DNA from: Paracamarosporium sp. OC-R06-R3
Taxonomy: Eukaryota; Ascomycota; Dothideomycetes; Pleosporales; Didymosphaeriaceae
NCBI GenBank assembly: GCA_019828545.1
Contig: JACVRA010000099.1
Location: forward strand, 279-64,278
DNA length: 64,000 nucleotides
Reading direction: 5' to 3'
Shown: positions 45,878-57,251 of the stretch, one piece after another
How positions within the stretch are numbered: the first letter of the stretch is position 1
How the letters are laid out: every line of letters starts with the position of its first letter
The notes under the pieces: model-generated
Database searches by the model: none
Seen by the model: the letters and a program-made list of their open reading frames with translations, nothing else
Told to the model about the DNA's origin: nothing
Made by a program: the position numbers and the translations under genes

Positions 45878-47957
45878 CTAAGTTCCTCTGTAAGCGTCGA
45901 AGCGCTTATATGTGTACCCAATGAAGGGCAAGTTCATTTCCGCCGCCACATCGTCGCCCGCCTGCGCGGTCTGGGCACGCAGTGCCGCGCTGGTGTCGTT
46001 CTGGTCAATCTCGTCAATGGGGAAGTACTGTGTGTCGATGTTGGATTGCAGCTTCGGCTCAAATGGCGCACGGATGCGGCGCAACCCGTCCCACTGGACA
46101 CCGCGGAAGAAGGGATGTTGCTTGATTTCGCTGGCCCCACCAATGCGGCCCAGACGATGTTCGGCATCGCAAATCAAGCTAGACGGGCGTTAGCATGACT
46201 CGTTAACCTGAGGATCAACACATAATGTACTCACCGCTTTACAAAATCCTCGGCCTCTGCTCCTAGCTGTTGGTCCGGAGGGAAGTGCAGGTTCCGCGGC
46301 CAATCAACAATCTTACGGTATGTGTCATGTGGCTCCTCCGCGCAGAACGGTGGCCATCCGATAAGACACTCAAACATGATAGTGCCAACGGACCACCAGT
46401 CACAGCCGTAGTCGTAGCCTTGCCCGCTGAAAATCTCTGGTGCAATGTAGTCGGGAGTACCCACAGTGGAGTATGCCAGCTGGCGACGGGACTTTCTCCA
46501 GGTGTTGATTTGTGCACGGTTGCTAACAGTTAGTTGAATCTGGTCCAAGTTCATCGAATTTCGGTTTTCTCGGTTCGATTTATGGGCGCCGCCGGCCAGT
46601 AGCTTCTTGTAGTAGCCAGCCTCGTGCTCTTTGTGGAAACCAGTCGAGAGACCAAAGTCAGTGAGCTTGATGTGGCCGCCGCGGTCCAAGAGAATGTTAT
46701 CAGGCTTGATGTCACTGCACGGCATTAGCAACCGAGCACGATACAAACGAGAATAAAGATATTGCTTACCGATGAATGAAGCCAAGCTTGTGGACAGCCT
46801 CTATGGCGAGTGTGATCTCGGCCATGTAGAAACGGGTAATGTCTTCAGTGAAAATCTCATATTTGATCAACATGGTCATCAAATCACCTCCTGGTAAGAA
46901 CTCCATAAGCATGTAGAGAAAGGTGGTGTCTTGGAACGTCGTGTGGAGCTTGACGACCCACGGGCTGTCAGACTCGGCAAGAATATCACGTTCCGAACGG
47001 ACGTGAGCGAGTTGGTCCTTCTTGAACTGTTCATAGTTAGTATACGTAAGCCTTAAAGAGGCACCAGACTGAACGAACCATCTCAGCCTTGACAAGAGAC
47101 TTGAGGGCATAGATCTTGCCGTCGTTTCTCCTTTGAACGAGCTTGACCTCTCCAAAAGCACCCTTGCCGATGATCTTGAGTGTTGAAAAATTCTCCGGTC
47201 TCTCCTTGGTCCGCAAGAAACGAAGATACTCGGCTTCTTGCCGTCGCATGGACTGCTCCTTTTGGGCTTTGCGGTTGTCGGATATAGAAGGCTCCTTCAT
47301 GATGGATTCTAGTTCCAAAGCTCTGTTCCACTGTTAGCAGTATCCTTGATACATATTCTCCAATCTGACATACCGCTGGTTGCGGTCTCGCGCCCGCTGC
47401 ACACTGTCCTTGAAAAAGGTGCTGACAAGGTTGATGGACACCTTGGCCTGACGCAGCACATTGTCCGAGTACTTCTCTGGTGTCTTTGGCGGAGGTTCCT
47501 CGTCGTTCAAAGAAGGCTGCCGCGGCTGATGGCCGTACCCCCCTCCGTACTGGTAGCCCCTGTTGTCAGCAGTACGGGGCCGCTGCTGGTTCGGAGAGGG
47601 TTGACGGCCTCCGTACGGACTCCCAGAACGACCGCCGCTGCTGCCGAGATGCTGCTGCTGGAATTGTTGGGCAAGACCATTTGCAGCGTCGTTGAACCGA
47701 CCAGCATTGGGGGCCTGCAAGTTCCCTTGTTGTCCCTGATATTGGGCCTGCTGGTAGGGGTTCATGAAGTAGCCATTGCCATAGCCATTGCCCTGTTGTG
47801 CACCCCACACTTCCTGCTGGCCAGCCTGGTTCGGGTAGACGGGCTGCGGAAAGGTGGACGGGGTCGTGGGATACTGCTGCTGCTGTCGGTCGCCCCCACC
47901 GAAGCCAAAAGCAAGGTTGAGGCGGTTGCCCTGCTGCTGCTGCTGTTGGTTGTTCAT
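45878..47957 (-). CDS. cot-1: NDR/LATS kinase COT-1 (Cbk1/Orb6 homologue)
   Basis: Five exons on the minus strand: 47374-47957, 47079-47322, 46770-47026, 46235-46714 and 45878-46178, total 621 residues. Intron 2 ends with a perfect TACTAAC branch site. The N-terminus is Gln/Asn/Gly-rich ([11 protein letters not shown]) and probably disordered. [20 protein letters not shown] begins the Mob-binding region. The AGC kinase domain has GKGAFGEV (about 247-254), catalytic YALK, DIKPDN, DFG (about 381-383), the NDR-type insert with basic residues before GTPDYIAPE, and the hydrophobic motif [10 protein letters not shown] at the end (phospho-Thr site). COT-1 with Mob2 controls polar hyphal growth, branching and septation at the tip cortex. 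All phases join. Confidence 0.95.
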
Positions 47958-49404
47958 GGCGAGCTGCGGACGAGGAGCAGGAGCCGGGAGATGGCGTCCT
48001 CAGAGGGCGTGTCGTGTGAGGCGGCCGTGGTGGGATGGAGGTGCGGCGAAGGATGTGGCCGCAATTCGAGGGGCGTGGATGCGGGCAGGAACAGGCAGGA
48101 GCAGGCAGAGGGCAGCTACCCAAGTCGAAGCAAAACCCGCCGTCTACGCAGGCGGAGCACGAGCGAGCAGCAAAGACGAGTGAGGAGAAAAGGAGCACAC
48201 GGAGAAGGGAGTCGGTCGCAACAGAGCTCGAAGTCAGGGATAACTCAAACGGCGAGACGAGGGCGCCGGCAAACGGGGTTTAGCGCAGCGCTTAGTGCAG
48301 ACATGGACGGAGCTCTCACCACACGCAGCCTGCGATGCAGTCGACCGGTGGGGACATGGAGTCTTCACGAGGCGTCTTGCAGGCCCTCTGCACAACCGTC
48401 TGCACGCCTGCGTTACGCTGCAGCCCTCTGCGTGCCCTCGGCCCTACGATGCACCAAGCACGCTCCGGAACGCTACCGGTATCGATAGCAGCCGTCAATC
48501 AATCCCACGCTCGGCCCAAGCACTCCTCGCAGGCTCACACGACAACGCACCGCGTCACTCCAGACCGGCATCGTGCCACGTGCGAACCCGTTCTCATTTG
48601 GCCGCTTCGATGGTGAATATATTAAAGAGCTGCCACGTTTTCAGCGATGCTCCGAAGACACAACATGCCATTCCACACCGTCGGGCAGCACCTCGCTATC
48701 TCTACAAGCATAGCATGTGTCTGTATGACCACTGCGTACGATGCAATCCAAGAGCCTACATCGGGCCATCCGTTCGGCTTGTCCACGGCGCTACATGATC
48801 CCATGGCACAGTCCAACTAGGCCTGTCAAACCGTATCCCTGGTGTTTGGCACCGTCTGACTTGCAGACATCTCCCTGCACGCATTTCACCAAATATTTGA
48901 ATGTCCTCTGTCTTTGCACGCGGCAATGCTTCGATTCGCTGTCTCTCTAATAGTACACATCTTCTCCGCTCATGGCGAGCATCAGCATCCAACCATTAAA
49001 TCATTATATACAACAATGATGCGCCGACGCGGCGGTACTGAAACAGTGCAATAGTACGATAGTAGGCCAACTCGCAAATCTGTCGCTGTGCAGAGCGGTC
49101 GCCAAAGAAAGGGTATATAACTGGTGACCAAGCCATGGTCACCTTCGGCGGTGCTTCAATGTGTCTGAAGACGAAGGCCTCCGTCGGGGGCAATTACCCC
49201 GCCGACAGGGCATGTGGTGCAAAATGAGACGAGAATGGAACCCTTGCTCCGGTGTAAATGCCATGCCCAAGAAACGCCAAATGTCGGAAGTGACTCCAAA
49301 AAGGGCAGACACGGCTGTATCTGAATAAAAAGTGAGGACTGCGACCGACCAGGTCATGCTGGTGGGGTCGTGTCGAATTCTCGGCGTTACGCGTCGTAGA
49401 TTAA
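47958..49404. other. long upstream region of cot-1
   Basis: About 1.45 kb between the cot-1 start and the stop of the next minus-strand gene. Overlapping frames on both strands (47958-48800) are GC-driven and show no domain. It probably holds a long 5' leader and promoter of cot-1. No repeat or RNA gene was recognised. Confidence 0.45.
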
Positions 49405-52400
49405 TCATGCCATGAGAGCTTGAACTTTTTCGCGTTCGGCGACAATATCGGCCTGAAGCTTCCTAGTTTGCATCATGGCTTCGTCCCTACAATCGGGTTA
49501 GAAAAACGTCGGACCACAAGTGCAATGAACCTTACCTCTGGAACTGGAGATCAGCAACCTCGATCTGGGCCATGTTCATCCGGCCTACAACTTCCTCCAT
49601 CTCGTGATCGGCATCTCTCAGAGCCTTCTCAAGCTCCTCAACACGCTTCTCAAGAAGCTCAGTCCTAGTGGCTTCCGCCATGGACATCGCTGGCCCGCTT
49701 GTGGTCTGGCTAAGGCGAGGCGACTTTTGCGCAAACACCGGCGACGAAGGCATCTTGGGCGAGAAAGAAGCAGGGCTAAGCAAACCTGACTTCGCGCGGC
49801 GCAATTGGTTGGTGTTGCTCTCCTTAAGGGCTTTCACTTCGTCCTCATGCTTGGCGATGGCCTCTTCAGACGACTGCTGTGCCGTCATGACCTTCTCTTC
49901 TGCATTCTTGAGTCGACGCTCCAGTTCGATGATCTTATCTGTAGACTTTTCTTGCTCTTGCTCACCACGTGTCACGGCCTCAGTCAGTCGTTTGCGCAGC
50001 GCAGTGTTAGACTGGAGCTGCTGCTGTATCTTGCTAGAGAGCTCGTCCATACGGGTTGCCGCTGCAAATAGCTCGCTACTCAGCTTCTGTTCCTTGCCTA
50101 GATGGTCAAGCTCAGACTTTTGTAGTGCGCGCGCCTGTTGACGATATTGCTCGGCTTCCTTTTGCGCGAAGTCGCGCTCGGCTTCTGCGTCTGAGATGCT
50201 TCGTTTGAGCAGGTCCAAGGTCCGCTCAGCCTCCGCACCGGCAGCACCCAGGGAATCTTCGGACTCCATTTGCTTAACGCGAGCAAGCGAAAGAGCATGC
50301 GTGGTGAGTAACTCGTTGTACGACTTGTCTAGCGAGACTGGCTGGTCCTCTATCCGGATCTCGGGAATGTTAATATCGTTTTCGGTCAATAGATCTCGAA
50401 GAGATGATGTTTCTTGTTGAGCACGATCTAGGTCCATGCGCAATCCACGTAGACCGTTTTCGCACTGAAACTTCTGCTCAAGTGCATCGTCAGCTCTGCG
50501 CCGGAGCGAATTCACCTCATCCCTCAAGTTGGCGACCTCCCTATGGAATGCTGTACGACGAGGTGTGAGGTTGAGAGCATTGTCTCTTTCGATTTCTAGT
50601 TCCCTAATGCGTCTTTCGAAGTCCCTTTGCTGCATTTCCTGTCGTTGCAAAAGATGTTTCAGAGCCTTGTGAAGGGCATCGCGTTGCTCTTCCAGTTCTT
50701 TGACAGGATTTCCCATGTTAGCTGATTCCAGGGGTGACACAGCGCCTGATTTGTCCTTGACAGAGTTCGATCTCTGTAGCGAGCCTCTCTTGCTTGCGAA
50801 GCCAGAGCTTCGGGCAAGAGAGTTTGATCTTGACAAGCCCACGCGCGGGTTGCCCTTCTGGGGAGACTCTCCTTCTTCGGCAATAGCTCCAATCGGTTGA
50901 AAGCGAGAAGCCTGCTGTATCATCTCCTGTTGCATTCTTCGTGCGTCCACAAGCATTTGGTTTTCTGTCCGCAACTGCTGGATCTCTTGTTGCATGCGCG
51001 TTGTCTCGTACATGAGGCCTTGTGTGTCGGCGGCTTCAGACTCTAAGCCTTCAAGACGAGCTCTGAGCTGAGGTACTACTTCGTCGCGGAGGTTGTCTCG
51101 CTCGTTACGATGCTGTTCGAGCTCATCCCGAAGGGCGGTCAATAGATCTTCAAAGTTCTCTTTGACCTGTCTTTCTTCAGCCAAGCGTCTCTGAGCATCT
51201 TGTAGTGATATCTCAAGTTCTTTGACTTTGGAGCCATTGGCAGCAGAAGTGCCAGATGGACCGCTGACCTTGTCTTCAAGTTGCTGGACTTGCTCCTCAA
51301 GATCACGTCGACGCCTTAGTTCCTCCTGTAAGCGTTCTGCCATTTGCACCTTTAGCGTAGCACGTTCTTGCTCTGCTTTCCTACGCAGCGTCTCAACCTC
51401 CTCCAGCTTGCTTTCCGGGTCTCCGATAGGGAACCGGATGGAACTGGTACCCGAGTCGGAATAGTAATCGCTCGTTCTTCGATTATCAACCGACATAGCA
51501 CTGGCACTCTCCGATTTCCATCGCTCTACTTCATCCTCCAACTCCAACTCCCTTCGAATGGAAGCAGCAAGCTCCGAGCTCACCTCGCGGAGCTCTCGCT
51601 CAAGCTCTTCAACATGTGCGTTCATTTGGGGCGACGATGACAAAAGGGGCGTGCCAGGGACATTGAAATAAGATGGCTGTGAGAGCGAATTTGCCATTGG
51701 GATGTTTAGCCCAGTGGGTTTTGTCTTGGCCGGCATGCTTGGCGGTTTAGGGAATCGTGGGGAAGCGGCGGGAGACAAAGACTTCTCCGAGAATGTGGTC
51801 GTAGGCGACTCGGCGCCGTTTTGTTTGGCTGAGTTCCAACCGAAGAATGAAGTGAACCCTACGACCGGAGACTTGGGTTTAAGTGGTTTCGCCTGCTCTG
51901 GCTCACGGTCTTCCTCCGACTCATACAGATCCTCTTCTATGAAATCTTCCGTCACACCGTCTAACTTCAATCGCAAGTTGGGTTGGCGCACTTCTGTTGT
52001 GTTGTACAATGGCATGTTCGGCATGGTAGGAGAGCGAGCGTGCTGACTCTTTGCCGAAGCCTTGATTTCCTCTATTCTGCTTTGTCGGTGGGCTTGAAAG
52101 CTGCTGACAGATCTGTCATGCCTTGGTACAGCTCCCGAGGAAACGCGATCGTTGCTAGATGATGCGGAGAGCGAACTCTGTCTGAGCGGATGTCTCGGGG
52201 CGGCGGCAGTTATAGGAGTCTGGCCGTGGGGCTGTCTGCACGAACTGTCAGTGACGGAGCTTTCAAGGAGTACAGCAGAATAGCACCCACTCGTCGAGGT
52301 TGCGCGGTATGAAGTCGACGAGGCCAACACTGGGACTGGGAGACGGCAATGCAGCGGTGCGGCGAGGGTCTTGGAAGGGCGGTCGGTTAAGGATATTACT

Positions 52401-52643
52401 GCCTCTATCTGGCACGACCCCAGGACCGTTGATCGGTTGTCCCACGACGGGTGAGCCTGGTGGCAGGGGCTTCCGTCGCAATGGAGACTGGACGACAGCA
52501 GGCGGTTCAGGCTGCGCAGGTTGCGAACGAGCAAAGGAAGCAAAGGTAGGGATGGCAAGAGCAGCGAGGAAGGCAGGCTTCACTCGTGGAGGGGACGAGT
52601 TGGAAGGCGCGCCCCCGGACGGCTCTGGCTGGGGCGCTTGCAT
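49405..52643 (-). CDS. long coiled-coil protein of unknown function
   Basis: Three exons on the minus strand: 52291-52643, 49536-52235 and 49405-49486, total 1044 residues. Introns are 55 nt (GTGGGT...GTGCAG) and 49 nt (GTAAGG...TTGTAG), in phase. The first 300 residues are Pro/Ser-rich and disordered (QSPLRRKPLPPGSP, VVGFTSFFGWNSAKQNG). From about residue 320 the protein is almost wholly heptad coiled coil (VEELERELREVSSELAA, RRRRDLEEQVQQLEDKV, LRDELEQHRNERDNLRDE and on to the end). It also has Ser-rich linkers with SRSNSLARSSGFASKRG. The arrangement resembles Uso1-like tethering or cytoskeleton-linked fungal proteins, but I recognise no defined domain. The acidic segment GVTEDFIEEDLYESEEDRE could be a binding site. 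Start at ATG 52643 is the first in frame. Confidence 0.75.
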
Positions 52644-53611
52644 ATTATTGATTAATCCCCAGGTCAAGTCATGATCTTGCACAAAGTCGGTCGCCCAGGG
52701 CGGAGGAGAGTGGTCGCGAAGAAAGGAGGTCCAGATTAGCGCATGGACAATCTCGGGGTCTCACAGCGGCCTGGTGAGCAGATCGCGAGCGTGGAATTGG
52801 CTGCCCTTGAGCGCAGGAGCCCGCAGGTGGCAGCGGTTCGAGGACGGCTTGGTGCGATGTGGGACTGGCGGCTAGGGGTCATGCAGGAACGCGAAGCGCC
52901 CGGCCAATGAACCGTGGTCAGGGCAGGGGCGACGCGCTGGGTGCTCGACTGCGCAGAGACGGCGGGAGGGCGTGATATTGATAACAGGCGGCGGATGGGG
53001 GCCATGGGAGATTTGGAGGCGTGGAGCTGCCGTGAGACGGCGTCCGGCTCTCGCACCTCGCTGACATGCTCTCAGCGTCGTGTTCATGCCTTAGTCCCGT
53101 CTGTCTGCTCCGTCGCTTGAAACACGTCCCGCCCCGGCGCACCCTGCCGTGCAGCCTCGCCGACCCTCATTTCACCACCAGGCTCCACCGCCATAGCTCG
53201 TAGAACGGCGGGTGGCTTGTTGGCGTGCGCGCAACCTTGCGACTGCCGCATTCACTGTGCGCGGGCATAAGTCCGTACTGCCGCTCAAAGAGGCAGCCGC
53301 CTCGATGCGGAAAGTGCCATCCCCACACGAGGCAGGGGCAGCCAGCGAACAGGGCAGGCAAACGGCGCGGCAGGATTTCAGAGGCCTCATCTGGACGTCT
53401 CGCTTCGGCGCCAGGAGAAGAAGCGCAATCTCGCTGCGCCCGAGTCAGCTATCGGTGGATAAGAGCGGCGCGGATCAACGTGCCACCGCGGGAACTGGCA
53501 CCGTCCGTCATTCATGCCGCAGCATTTGTCACGTCTGCACGTCGCGCGCCGTCACCAACATGCCCGTCCATATTATATGCCACTGAGGAGCCCATAGCAT
53601 AGTCCTGCACC
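52644..53611. other. GC-rich divergent promoter region
   Basis: About 970 bp between the divergent coiled-coil gene (minus) and VPS37 (plus), strongly GC-rich. It yields many overlapping spurious frames on both strands. No domain or RNA was recognised. Confidence 0.5.
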
Positions 53612-54432
53612 ATGGCATTCCACTCTCCGCGCCAGTCGCAACACTACTACGATTTCAACCCCTCCACCCCTCCACCACCGCCCCCCAAGCCCTCGGCGCA
53701 CTCGAGCGGAACAGCAACACCGCAGACCGGCCCCCCACTGCCTCCTCCACCGCAGTCCTACCAGCAACCGTCCACTCAGCCCTACGCCCAGAGCGCCTCA
53801 CAGGCACAACCCCACCCGCCGTCCGTCCCACCGCCCGAAGATGGTTGGCTCCCGGATGTTTTGAAGGACAAGCCGTACGTCACCGTTGAAACGCATGACG
53901 CCGGATGCTGAACTGGGCCAGGACCGTCGACCTCCACCACGTGTTGCAAACTGCCGAGCTGCAGCACGCCTTGATCCACAACCCTGAGACAGCGCATCCC
54001 TCCGTTCCCGCATCCACAGCTCCGCTGCAGGCATTGCTTGCGCAGAATGTCGCGCTAGCCGAAAGTCTAAAGCAACTCGAGGCGCATCTTCAACGTCAGA
54101 GGGACGGCACGCAGTCGCGCTTGTTGTCGCTGAAGGCTCTTGAGCGCCAGTGGAGAGCGAAGCAGGCGGAACAGGATGAGGTCTTGCGCGACTTCAGCCC
54201 TCCTGCGCTATACCAGCGGCTGAGTGCCGCTGTGGGAGAACAGGAAGCGTTGTGCCGGGGGCTTGAAGAGAGCTTTCTGGAAGGCGAGGGCGTGGGCGGC
54301 TCTCATGCTGTCGCGAGCGAGCGCGAAGTGACCGAGTTCGTCCGCAGGCTTCGGGAAGGTCGTAAGGTGGCCTACCTGCGGGCTGAGAGAAAGGAGCGAT
54401 GGGATGAAGGCCGAGTTGGCGGTTGGCGATGA
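53612..54432 (+). CDS. vps37: ESCRT-I subunit VPS37 (Mod(r) domain)
   Basis: Two exons, 53612-53874 and 53922-54432, 257 residues. The 47-nt intron has donor GTACGT and acceptor GCCAG and splits a Pro codon. The first 80 residues are Pro/Ser/Gln-rich and disordered (STPPPPPPKPSAHSSG). The C-terminal part is helical and matches the Mod(r)/VPS37 domain: TVDLHHVLQTAELQHALIHN, LLAQNVALAESLKQLEAHL and VTEFVRRLREGRKVAYLRAE, with the alternating Glu/Leu/Arg pattern of the ESCRT-I headpiece and stalk. VPS37 joins TSG101/VPS23 and VPS28 on endosomes for sorting of ubiquitinated cargo. Homology is by pattern, since this domain diverges quickly. Confidence 0.75.
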
Positions 54433-54943
54433 TCCAATTTCCACGGGTCGTCGAATTTAAACCCTGGGTGCACCCAGAATACAACTGCGACGAGGTAGTC
54501 GCAGAACAATGGTGGCTATTTTTCCAAGTCGATTTAGTCGCTTGCAGGCCTTCCGTTGAGTCGGATCGACTGCAGTGTACTCCTAGAGCTCTGTTGGGTG
54601 CTTTGGGTATAACATACATGTAGGCCTAGATCAGCCTGGCCTACCTCGCACCACTTTAGCGATAGCCGGCAGGGCAAGCTGAATCTGCAGAGGTCCCATA
54701 TCAGCTGATGAAAAAGAGAGCTGGGTATAAATCCTACATAACTCGATATATGTCTACATTCAATCAACTATGCTTCCCAGCGCTAGACTATGGGCGGTTT
54801 CCCCATCTTTATGTTACAACATTCAGCTCTTCGTGCATCCTTTCACGAGATCTTAGCTCCATATCTTCCTCGCCTGCTCGATATCATACACCAATCAATC
54901 CACTCCCCTTTGTCTGACTCCACCATGCCGATTCCCCAGTTCT
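54433..54943. other. intergenic, convergent 3' flanks
   Basis: About 510 bp after VPS37 and before the stop of the mitochondrial membrane protein. Nothing was recognised. Confidence 0.5.
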
Positions 54944-55754
54944 CTATTCCCAAATTCCAAACCACCTCTTCACCCTCCTTCTCCTGATGCCATCCTCTCC
55001 AATGTAATACCTAGGATCCTCAACGTACTCCTCTCCCCTCTCCTCAGCTTCCCGAATCCTCTCCAACCGATATTGCTTCCTCTTCTCGATGTCTTCCTCC
55101 TTCTTCAGACGTTTCTCCTGCACAATCTGCGTCTGGTGCGCAATGTGCATCTTATAGACCTCAACGAAGCGACTTGTCGACCCCCATGGGTGGCGGAAGA
55201 ATTCTTTGCGCGTAGGTACGAGGTCGCCGTAGATGGTCTTGGACATGAAGTCCATGTACCAGGCGGCAATGGCGAGGGAGATGAGTATACCCTGGTCCAG
55301 CAAGTTAGAACCAGCTTGGGTCTCGAAGTACAAAGGGAGGTGCGCGAGGTCGGAAGCATACCATGGTTATCCATAGATGGATGATGCGATTGTTCAAAAA
55401 CCAATGCGAAAAGGTCCCCTCTGGACTCATCATGTTCGGGTACTTCTTGGTGCGCATTCGTAGCTTATCCTCCTCCGTCAATGCCGGGCCATAGCTGCGC
55501 TGGCTTGTCTCACTCCGCGGCGTGCGCTTGCCGTGAGAGGGCGGTCGATATTTATCGGGCTGAGGTATCACAGGTGGAGCCTGTTGCTGCTGTTGTCGTC
55601 TTCGGAACTGTTCCGAGAGCGTCTTAGGGCTGGAAGAGGAGGAGGCATAGCGGAGGGTTGTGGATGGGAGCGGGAGGAAGGCGCGCGTAGCTGGTCGGAG
55701 AACGAAAGGCCCCCTCGGCAGAAGGAAGCGTGGTATTGACTGTAAAGCCGCCAT
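54944..55754 (-). CDS. mitochondrial single-pass membrane protein, unknown function
   Basis: Two exons, 55362-55754 and 54944-55291, 246 residues. The 70-nt intron has donor GTATGC, branch TTCTAAC and acceptor ACCAG, phase 0. The N-terminus is a classical mitochondrial presequence (FLLPRGPFVLRPATRAFLPL, rich in Arg, Leu, Ser). A Gln-rich linker follows, then SPEGTFSHWFLNNRIIHLW and one hydrophobic helix (GILISLAIAAWYMDF) at about residue 132-146. The C-terminal third is strongly charged and helical (EKRLKKEEDIEKRKQYRLER) and ends RVKRWFGIWE. The layout fits an inner-membrane or ribosome-associated mitochondrial protein conserved in ascomycetes. I cannot name it. Start MAALQ was chosen as the first ATG with a presequence. 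Confidence 0.7.
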
Positions 55755-56009
55755 TGTCCAGGTGGCACGGCGTTGTGCAGTACGATCGACGTGTTGAAGA
55801 TGGAAAGCGGAAGATCTCGAGATCGCGGGCAGACATTTCTCCGGTTCCGGCACTTTTGTTTCTGGGTCGTTCTTGCCCGATAACCGTTTTCCACGCGCAA
55901 GTTTGAAAGCGCAAAATATTGATCTACATATTCAAATCTCAACTAACAGTGAGACCTCTTCGCAGCAAGCTAACACGCGTAGTTCTAACATGTCGGATCC
56001 CAGATCACA
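55755..56009. promoter_or_regulatory. short divergent promoter
   Basis: Only 255 bp separate the start codons of the mitochondrial protein gene (minus) and the methyltransferase gene (plus), so both must share this stretch as promoter and leader. No TATA box is obvious. The plus-strand leader has an out-of-frame ATG at 55990 close to the real start. Confidence 0.5.
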
Positions 56010-57098
56010 ATGCCTCCCGCACCGCCCTCGTTCGGTTCGCATGAATATTGGAACCAGCGCTTTGCTTCAAACTCGAATCCGTTCGAGTGGCTAGAAGCGC
56101 CTAATGCGCTAGATCCCTATATTGTCGATGCGTTAAAGGCGAGCAAAGTCTCAGACCCACAGTTGCTACACATTGGGTGCGGAACGTCGCTATTATCCTA
56201 CCATCTGCGTGCACATGTCGCAAAACCTGAGCAGATTCACAATCTAGATTACTCTGATGTGGCGATCGATTTGGGGAGGAAACGAGAGGCTGATATCTTC
56301 AAGGCGGAAATAACAGCTTCGGAGGGAAGTACAAAAAGTCGCAACGGTCCTTCGGATGAGACAGAAGCAAAATCTAGTCAGGCTACGCTTGAATCCGACG
56401 AAAAGCAGTCAATTGCTGCATCCACTACACCTAGTACTCCCACGCCGTCTTGTATGAGATGGTCGTCCGCAAATCTCTTGGATCATATATCACTTCTTCA
56501 AGCATGTGACCTTTCTACATACTCAGTCGTGGTAGACAAGTCCACATCAGATTCAATCGCTTGCTCAGATGATATATATGTTCCTTTGCCTTATCATATT
56601 GTCACATCTTCAAAACGTTCTTCGAGAACGGTCCTTACCAAATCTTCCGAATCGCTACATCCACTCCACATCATGGCCGTCCACCTTGCCCTCGTTACGA
56701 AGCCGCGAGGTCGCTGGATATCACTCTCATACTCTACGGACCGATACCCTTTTCTACAATTAGCTACACCAGAACACGCAAATGGGTCTTTACAACCCGC
56801 ACAGAACACCACCTCGATAAGGTATTCAGCACAGGAAAAAGCACCAGCGGTCAAAAATGAAGAAGACTACGAAGATAAGCTGAGCTTGGATGACGACCTG
56901 GACGATATCCCACCGCAAGTCATAGATTACGGATTTCCCGATCCGAACACTCTATGGAAAATAGTTGGAAAGTATGGCATAGAACCTCAAGCGCCGCCAA
57001 AGGCTTCGAACGACAACGAGACAACGCATAGACCGAAGGTGTTGCATTGGATTTACGTCTTAGAACGGACAGATGTGCCGCTTTTTGTTCGAACTTGA
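56010..57098 (+). CDS. SAM-dependent methyltransferase, METTL13/EEF1AKMT4-like
   Basis: Single exon of 362 residues from ATG 56010. The start FGSHEYWNQRFASNSNPFEW followed by LLHIGCGTSLLSYHLR (SAM motif I, G-x-G-x-S) and NLDYSDVAIDLG (acidic motif II) matches the class I fold of the METTL13 N-domain/EEF1A-lysine methyltransferase group. STYSVVVDKSTSDSIAC corresponds to motif IV/post-I (D-K-x-T-x-D-x-x). Between motif II and IV lies an insert of about 50 residues, Ser/Glu-rich and disordered. A second acidic low-complexity region lies near residue 290. The target may be a translation factor, but this is inference from the family. An out-of-frame ATG at 55990 precedes the start. Confidence 0.65.
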   Translation: MPPAPPSFGSHEYWNQRFASNSNPFEWLEAPNALDPYIVDALKASKVSDPQLLHIGCGTSLLSYHLRAHVAKPEQIHNLDYSDVAIDLGRKREADIFKAEITASEGSTKSRNGPSDETEAKSSQATLESDEKQSIAASTTPSTPTPSCMRWSSANLLDHISLLQACDLSTYSVVVDKSTSDSIACSDDIYVPLPYHIVTSSKRSSRTVLTKSSESLHPLHIMAVHLALVTKPRGRWISLSYSTDRYPFLQLATPEHANGSLQPAQNTTSIRYSAQEKAPAVKNEEDYEDKLSLDDDLDDIPPQVIDYGFPDPNTLWKIVGKYGIEPQAPPKASNDNETTHRPKVLHWIYVLERTDVPLFVRT

Positions 57099-57251
57099 AC
57101 CACATAGAAGACAAACTAGATCTAGCAGTCAAAGACTTAAACACAGCCAACTAAGATATTATGTATCATGGAGTAACACAACACACTCGAATATATATCT
57201 TATTCTTGGGTAAAGTATATACAACACTTAGTATTTACTGGCCAAAACACA

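Noticed and set aside
47346..48488. Plus-strand open frame of 380 codons over the cot-1 5' end
   Set aside because: It overlaps the Gln-rich coding exon of cot-1 on the other strand and has the biased composition of an antisense repeat.
52736..53602. Several overlapping frames before VPS37
   Set aside because: GC-rich promoter DNA opens frames on both strands. None has domains, a good start or splice signals.
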